A DNA stretch of 64,000 nt from Bacillus atrophaeus. Lineage in GTDB: Bacteria > Bacillota > Bacilli > Bacillales > Bacillaceae. Each line of letters begins with the position of its first letter. The stretch's first letter is position 1. The translations under genes and the position numbers were made by a program. Under the pieces are notes generated by a model. The model was not told the DNA's origin. It saw nothing but the letters and a program-made list of their open reading frames with translations, and did not search any database. Of this stretch, positions 58,069 through 64,000 are shown one piece after another. The stretch lies in the NCBI RefSeq assembly GCF_001584335.1, contig NZ_LSBB01000020.1:1-64000 (forward strand), given 5' to 3'.

Positions 58069-58101
58069 CTATATACCGTGACAACTGGGAGGAACTTAAA
58101 A

Positions 58102-59766
58102 ATGAATCAACAATTTTCAAGTCTTGAACGGGATAACATGCTTTCGGAAATGACAAAAAAGACATATGATTTGTTTATTATAGGCGGAGGAATTACAGGA
58201 GCGGGCACAGCACTGGACGCCGCTTCAAGGGGAATGAAAGTCGCGCTCAGCGAAATGCAGGACTTCGCGGCGGGAACATCAAGCAGATCGACTAAGCTTG
58301 TCCATGGAGGACTGCGTTACCTCAAACAATTCGAAGTTAAAATGGTTGCTGAAGTAGGAAAAGAACGGGCCATCGTATATGAAAACGGCCCGCATGTCAC
58401 CACACCTGAATGGATGCTGCTTCCGTTTCATAAAGGCGGCACATTCGGATCATTCTCAACTTCTATCGGCTTGAGAGTGTACGACTTTTTAGCAGGCGTG
58501 AAAAAGGCGGAACGAAGAAGCATGCTGTCCTCTAAAGAAACTCTGCAAAAAGAGCCTTTGGTGAAAAAGGACGGTCTAAAAGGCGGCGGGTATTACGTTG
58601 AATACCGCACAGATGACGCGAGATTGACCATTGAAGTAATGAAAGAAGCCGTTAAATTCGGCGCCGAGCCTATGAACTATTCCAAAGTTAAAGAGCTTCT
58701 TTACGAAAAAGGAAAAGTAGTCGGCGTATTAATTGAAGATTTACTGACCAATAAAGAATATAAAGTGTATGCGAAAAAAGTCGTCAATGCGACGGGCCCA
58801 TGGGTGGACCAATTAAGAGAAAAGGACCATTCCAAAAAAGGTAAGCATCTTCAGCATACGAAGGGAATTCACCTAGTATTTGACCAATCCGTATTCCCGC
58901 TAAAACAAGCGGTTTACTTTGATACGCCGGACGGCCGTATGGTGTTTGCGATACCAAGGGAAGGCAAAACATATGTAGGAACGACGGATACCGTTTATAA
59001 AGAAGCATTAGAGCATCCGCGTATGACGACTGAGGACCGCGATTATGTGATAAAAGCGATCCAATATATGTTCCCGGATTTAAATATCACAGAGAATGAT
59101 GTGGAATCAAGCTGGGCGGGGCTTCGTCCGCTGATTCACGAAGAAGGAAAAGATCCTTCGGAAATTTCTCGTAAGGACGAGATATGGACATCAGAATCAG
59201 GTTTAATCACTATCGCCGGCGGAAAGCTGACCGGCTATAGAAAAATGGCTGAGCACATTGTCGATCTTGTAAGCAACCGCTTAAAAGAAGAAGGCGGAAA
59301 GGACTTCGGTTCTTGTAAGACGAAAACAATGCCGATCTCAGGCGGACATGTCGGCGGCTCTAAAAATCTTGCTTCCTTCGTTGATGCAAAAACAAAAGAA
59401 GGCGTCGCCATCGGTTTGTCTGAAAAGGATGCTAAGCAGCTTGCCATCAGATACGGTTCTAACGTAGAGAACGTCTTCAAAAGAGTCGAACCGATGAAAG
59501 AAGAAGCTGCCAAACGCCAGATGCCGGTTCATATCTTGGCTGAAGCTGCCTACAGCATTGAAGAAGAAATGGCAGCCACGCCTGCAGACTTTTTTGTCCG
59601 CAGAACGGGCAGATTGTACTTTGACATTCATTGGGTGGAAACGTATAAACATGCTGTTATTGAGTATATGAGCGACCGTTTCAACTGGGATGAGCAGACG
59701 AAAAACAAACACACACAACATCTGAATGAGCTGCTGCACGATGCCGTCGTGCCGCTTGATCAGTAA
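58102..59766 (+). CDS. glpD: Glycerol-3-phosphate dehydrogenase GlpD
   Basis: A 554-residue FAD enzyme of the membrane face that oxidises glycerol-3-phosphate to dihydroxyacetone phosphate and feeds electrons to menaquinone. The FAD motif [19 protein letters not shown] starts near 24, and [11 protein letters not shown] follows near 67. ATG 58102 follows TGGGAGGAAC; the open frame upstream is part of the leader. It is controlled separately from glpFK by its own terminator leader. Confidence 0.96.
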   Translation: MNQQFSSLERDNMLSEMTKKTYDLFIIGGGITGAGTALDAASRGMKVALSEMQDFAAGTSSRSTKLVHGGLRYLKQFEVKMVAEVGKERAIVYENGPHVTTPEWMLLPFHKGGTFGSFSTSIGLRVYDFLAGVKKAERRSMLSSKETLQKEPLVKKDGLKGGGYYVEYRTDDARLTIEVMKEAVKFGAEPMNYSKVKELLYEKGKVVGVLIEDLLTNKEYKVYAKKVVNATGPWVDQLREKDHSKKGKHLQHTKGIHLVFDQSVFPLKQAVYFDTPDGRMVFAIPREGKTYVGTTDTVYKEALEHPRMTTEDRDYVIKAIQYMFPDLNITENDVESSWAGLRPLIHEEGKDPSEISRKDEIWTSESGLITIAGGKLTGYRKMAEHIVDLVSNRLKEEGGKDFGSCKTKTMPISGGHVGGSKNLASFVDAKTKEGVAIGLSEKDAKQLAIRYGSNVENVFKRVEPMKEEAAKRQMPVHILAEAAYSIEEEMAATPADFFVRRTGRLYFDIHWVETYKHAVIEYMSDRFNWDEQTKNKHTQHLNELLHDAVVPLDQ

Positions 59767-59777
59767 GAAAATTTGAT

Positions 59778-59808
59778 GGGCTGTGCCTTAGTGGCACAGC
59801 CTGTTTTA
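59778..59808 (+). terminator. Terminator after glpD
   Basis: GGGCTGTGCC pairs with GGCACAGCCT; a T-rich stretch follows. Confidence 0.85.
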
Positions 59809-59932
59809 TCTTTTAGAAGATGAAATAAATGGCTATATATCCCATATATATCAGCCTCCGCAGTTAACAAGTGACACAGACAGCCGCTTCATATTAAAAT
59901 AACTACATAAGATAATCATTAGGAGGACGAAC

Positions 59933-61681
59933 ATGAGCTGGAATAAGAGCTATGAGCGTTGGAAACAAACAGAAGAATTAGATCCCGAAATAAAACATTT
60001 GTTAGCTGATTTAGAGGGAAATGAGCAGGCGCTTGAAGACTGTTTCTACAAAAACCTCGAATTCGGAACCGGAGGCATGCGCGGAGAAATCGGAGCCGGC
60101 ACGAACCGAATGAATGTATACACTGTCCGCAAAGCATCAGCGGGACTTGCCGCTTACATATTGCAGCAGGGAGAGGAAGCGAAAAAAAGAGGCGTAGCCA
60201 TAGCATATGATTCACGCCACAAGTCACCGGAGTTTGCCATGGAGGCAGCAAAAACGCTTGCCACTCAAGGAATTCAGACATACGTGTTTGATGAGCTTCG
60301 CCCAACGCCTGAATTATCCTTCGCTGTCAGAGAACTGAAAGCTTATGCAGGGATTGTGGTCACAGCCAGCCACAACCCGCCGGAATACAATGGCTATAAA
60401 GTATACGGCGACGACGGAGGCCAGCTTCCGCCGCGTGAGGCTGATATCGTCATAGAGCAGGTAAATGCCATTGAAAACGAACTGACAATCAAAGTAGAAG
60501 ACGAAAAAGTATTAAAAGAAAAAGGCTTGATTAAAATCATCGGTGAAGACATTGATAAAGTCTACACGGAAAAGCTCACTTCTATTTCCGTACATCCTGA
60601 ATTGTCACGCGAAGTCGATGTGAACGTCATTTTCACACCGCTGCACGGAACAGCGAATAAACCGGTCAGACGCGGGCTTGAAGCGCTGGGATACAAAAAT
60701 GTAACGGTTGTCGCAGAACAGGAGCTTCCTGATCCGAACTTTTCAACCGTCAAATCCCCTAACCCGGAAGAGCATGCGGCGTTTGAATACGCCATTAAGC
60801 TTGGAGAAGAGCAAAACGCTGATATCTTAATCGCCACAGATCCGGACGCCGACCGCCTTGGCATTGCCGTGAAAAACGATGAAGGCAAATACACAGTGCT
60901 GACAGGAAACCAGACAGGTGCGCTGCTGCTTCATTATTTGCTTTCCGAAAAGAAAAAACAGGACATCCTGCCTGACAACGGCGTCGTTCTCAAAACAATT
61001 GTCACCAGTGAAATGGGCCGTGATGTTGCTTCTTCATTCGGTCTGGATACCATTGATACTTTGACAGGCTTTAAATTTATCGGTGAAAAAATCAAAGAAT
61101 ACGAAACATCCGGCCAATATACATTCCAATTCGGATATGAAGAAAGCTACGGTTATTTGATCGGAGACTTTGCAAGAGACAAAGACGCGATTCAGGCCGC
61201 GCTTTTAGCGGTTGAAGTGTGCGCATTCTATAAGAAACAAGGAACATCGCTATATGAGGCTTTGATCAACCTTTTTAAAGAATACGGTTTTTACCGTGAA
61301 GGCTTACAATCATTAACACTGAAAGGGAAGCAGGGCGCTGAACAGATCGAATCGATACTGGCTTCGTTCAGAAGCAACCCGCCGCAGCAAATTGCCGGAA
61401 AACGAGTGGTGACAGCGGAAGATTACGCGGTCAGCAAACGAATGATCCTTGCGGAAAATAAAGAAGAGTCCATCGACCTTCCGAAATCAAATGTATTGAA
61501 ATACTTCCTTGAAGACGGTTCTTGGTTTTGCCTTCGCCCGTCAGGAACAGAGCCGAAGGTTAAATTCTATTTTGCCGTAAAAGGCACTTCTACGGAAGAC
61601 AGTGACCAGCGTCTTGCCGCACTTTCAGAAGATGTGATGAAGACAGTAGACCGAATTGTACAAGAAACATCAGCGAAATAA
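59933..61681 (+). CDS. pgcA: Alpha-phosphoglucomutase PgcA
   Basis: A 582-residue phosphohexomutase that interconverts glucose-6- and glucose-1-phosphate, needed for UDP-glucose, glucolipids and teichoic acid. The phosphoserine motif [11 protein letters not shown] is near 143-153, the metal loop DPDADR near 305 and the sugar-phosphate loop RPSGTEPK near 538. The gene was formerly yhxB; mutants in B. subtilis have wall and biofilm defects. The AGGAGG site is strong. It has its own terminator. Confidence 0.95.
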   Translation: MSWNKSYERWKQTEELDPEIKHLLADLEGNEQALEDCFYKNLEFGTGGMRGEIGAGTNRMNVYTVRKASAGLAAYILQQGEEAKKRGVAIAYDSRHKSPEFAMEAAKTLATQGIQTYVFDELRPTPELSFAVRELKAYAGIVVTASHNPPEYNGYKVYGDDGGQLPPREADIVIEQVNAIENELTIKVEDEKVLKEKGLIKIIGEDIDKVYTEKLTSISVHPELSREVDVNVIFTPLHGTANKPVRRGLEALGYKNVTVVAEQELPDPNFSTVKSPNPEEHAAFEYAIKLGEEQNADILIATDPDADRLGIAVKNDEGKYTVLTGNQTGALLLHYLLSEKKKQDILPDNGVVLKTIVTSEMGRDVASSFGLDTIDTLTGFKFIGEKIKEYETSGQYTFQFGYEESYGYLIGDFARDKDAIQAALLAVEVCAFYKKQGTSLYEALINLFKEYGFYREGLQSLTLKGKQGAEQIESILASFRSNPPQQIAGKRVVTAEDYAVSKRMILAENKEESIDLPKSNVLKYFLEDGSWFCLRPSGTEPKVKFYFAVKGTSTEDSDQRLAALSEDVMKTVDRIVQETSAK

Positions 61682-61689
61682 ACCATGCA

Positions 61690-61719
61690 AATCACCAGCT
61701 TCCGGCTGGTGATTTTTTT
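61690..61719 (+). terminator. Terminator after pgcA
   Basis: AATCACCAGC pairs with GCTGGTGATT; seven T residues follow. Confidence 0.9.
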
Positions 61720-61821
61720 ATTCAGCCAAAAGTCTGAAAAAATTCATCCTATAAGAGAAGAAAAAATGTGCTAATAACTGGTATAATAACAAGTACTAGA
61801 AGTAAAGCCGGAGTGAGAGAA

Positions 61822-62955
61822 GTGAGCAAACCAAGGGTGGAGAAATTAAGAACGTTAAAAACCATTGCGGAAACCTTGAACCTATGTCAAGGTCACACTT
61901 GATGAGGTGTTAAAAGAATTGCTTAGCTTGACCGGGCTTCAGTCAGGATGGGTATTCCTGATAGACGGAGAAGGCTCCTATACATTAGCAGCGGATGCAT
62001 ATTTGCCTCCGGCTTTAAGCCATAAACAAAATGTGCTGATGTGTGAAGGTGGTTGCTATTGTCTGAATAAATTCAGGAACGGGAGCCTTACAAGGGCTGC
62101 CAATATAATGAACTGCAAGCGGATTGAATTGGCGGAACAATTAAACTGTTTTGACACAGAGGGCATCACCCATCATGCAAAGGTTCCGCTTGAAGGCGGC
62201 GGGCGAAGCTTCGGACTGCTGAACGTTGCCGCGGCGGGAAAAACCTTATTCGACGAGGATGAGCTTCACCTGCTTGAGGCTGTTGCTTTTCAGATCGGAA
62301 CGGCGATACAGCGAATGAAACTGGCCGAATATGAACAAAAAAACGCTCTCTTAATGGAGCGTAACCGCCTTGCTCAGGATCTTCATGATTCAGTCAACCA
62401 AATGCTGTTTTCCGTCAGTTTAACGGCAAAAGCGGCAAAATCATTAACAAAAGACAAGACACTTCAGGATATGATCGATTTTATCCAAACCTTATCACAA
62501 GACGCCCTTGCAGAAATGAAGTCACTCATCTGGCAGCTCCGCCCTGAAGGACTTGAAAAGGGATTGCCTTCAGCCGTAAAAAGCTACGGAACGCTTATCG
62601 GGCTGACCGTTAATGTCAAGCAGACAGGGAGCCTGTCCTCTCTCTCCGATGAACAAGAGCTTATGCTGTGGCGGATCGTGCAGGAGGCGCTTAACAATTG
62701 TAAAAAACATGCCGGGACGGATACGGCATATGTGTATATTGCTTTACGCGGTAAACAGATTGCACTTGAAGTCATTGATCATGGCAGCGGTTTTTGTGCG
62801 GAGGCGCATGACGGGCTGCCTTCCCTAGGGATTAAGGGAATGAAGGAGCGTGCTGAAACCAGAGGCGGCCGATTTGCGATACACTCAGAGCTCGGAGCGG
62901 GCACGGTCATTTCTGTCAGCCTCCCGCTTAGTGAACAGAAGGGAAGGACAATGTG

Positions 62956-62956
<1 letters not shown>
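61822..62956 (+). pseudogene. yhcY: Two-component sensor kinase YhcY, frameshifted near the N-terminus
   Basis: The open frame from GTG 61907 encodes 349 residues: a GAF domain (about 1-150), a HisKA_3 domain with LAQDLHDSVNQ and an ATPase domain with DHGSGF. Upstream, GTG 61822 starts MSKPRVEKLRTLKTIAETLN, which fits the usual N-terminus, but in another frame. That frame runs to a stop near 61902. Dropping one base near 61880 joins the two frames and gives about 377 residues, close to the roughly 379 of B. subtilis YhcY. The GTG at 61907 has no good site. It is either a sequencing error, a true frameshift or a shortened but working kinase. Partner yhcZ overlaps its stop. Confidence 0.75.

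Positions 62957-64000
<1,044 letters not shown>

Overview
The window is chromosomal DNA of a Bacillus of the subtilis group. Gene order from spo0M-ygaJ-thiC through katA, ssuBACD, queG, prkA, the yhc genes, cspB, tcyP, glpPFKD, pgcA and yhcYZ to yhdA follows my recollection of the Bacillus subtilis map. Several differences (an adhB/CotF-like cluster beside the tRNAs, a CheB-CheR-histidine kinase fusion, an AEC transporter, no ygaK between thiC and senS) suggest B. velezensis/B. amyloliquefaciens or a close relative rather than B. subtilis 168. The species call is inference; no database was searched.

Layout. 1-2200: end of an rRNA operon (5S) with fifteen tRNAs, then a detached tRNA-Leu with its own promoter and terminator. 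2200-4800 (minus strand): zinc alcohol dehydrogenase, two CotF-like spore-coat-type proteins and spo0M with a sigma-W-like promoter. 4900-10000: peptidase E, TPP riboswitch and thiC, senS, and katA with a PerR box. 10000-15300: sulfonate operon ssuBACD, Zur-box-controlled rpsN2, the ygaO/ygzD pair and tRNA-Gly. 15370-24520: B3/B4-domain protein, queG, yhbB, trmL, yhbD with bactofilins yhbE/yhbF, a probable 30-residue membrane peptide, prkA and yhbH. 24700-32350: MarR-headed efflux cluster yhbI-yhbJ-yhcA-yhcB-yhcC and GntR-controlled ABC cluster yhcE-yhcI. 32400-40000: cspB, an aldehyde dehydrogenase remnant, a candidate structured leader, yhcJ, dgcK, tcyP and sporulation-type genes. 40088-47913: the CheB-CheR-PAS-kinase fusion, then the nuclease/nucleotidase YhcR with its sortase YhcS. 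47950-54840: yhcT to yhcX, an AEC transporter and yhxA. 54877-59766: glycerol regulon glpP-glpFK-glpD with two leader terminators. 59933-64000: pgcA, the yhcY/yhcZ two-component system (yhcY frameshifted near its N-terminus) and the start of yhdA.

Themes are sulfur supply (ssu, tcyP, yhcJ), metal and peroxide control (PerR and Zur boxes), sporulation (spo0M, CotF-like proteins, prkA, yhbH, yhcN) and leader-RNA control (TPP, glp, and a pair of look-alike leaders before senS and ssuB). The points I would look at first are the senS/ssuB leader pair, the chemotaxis-kinase fusion, the yhcY frameshift, the dehydrogenase remnant, the structured leader before yhcJ and the unlisted small membrane peptide.
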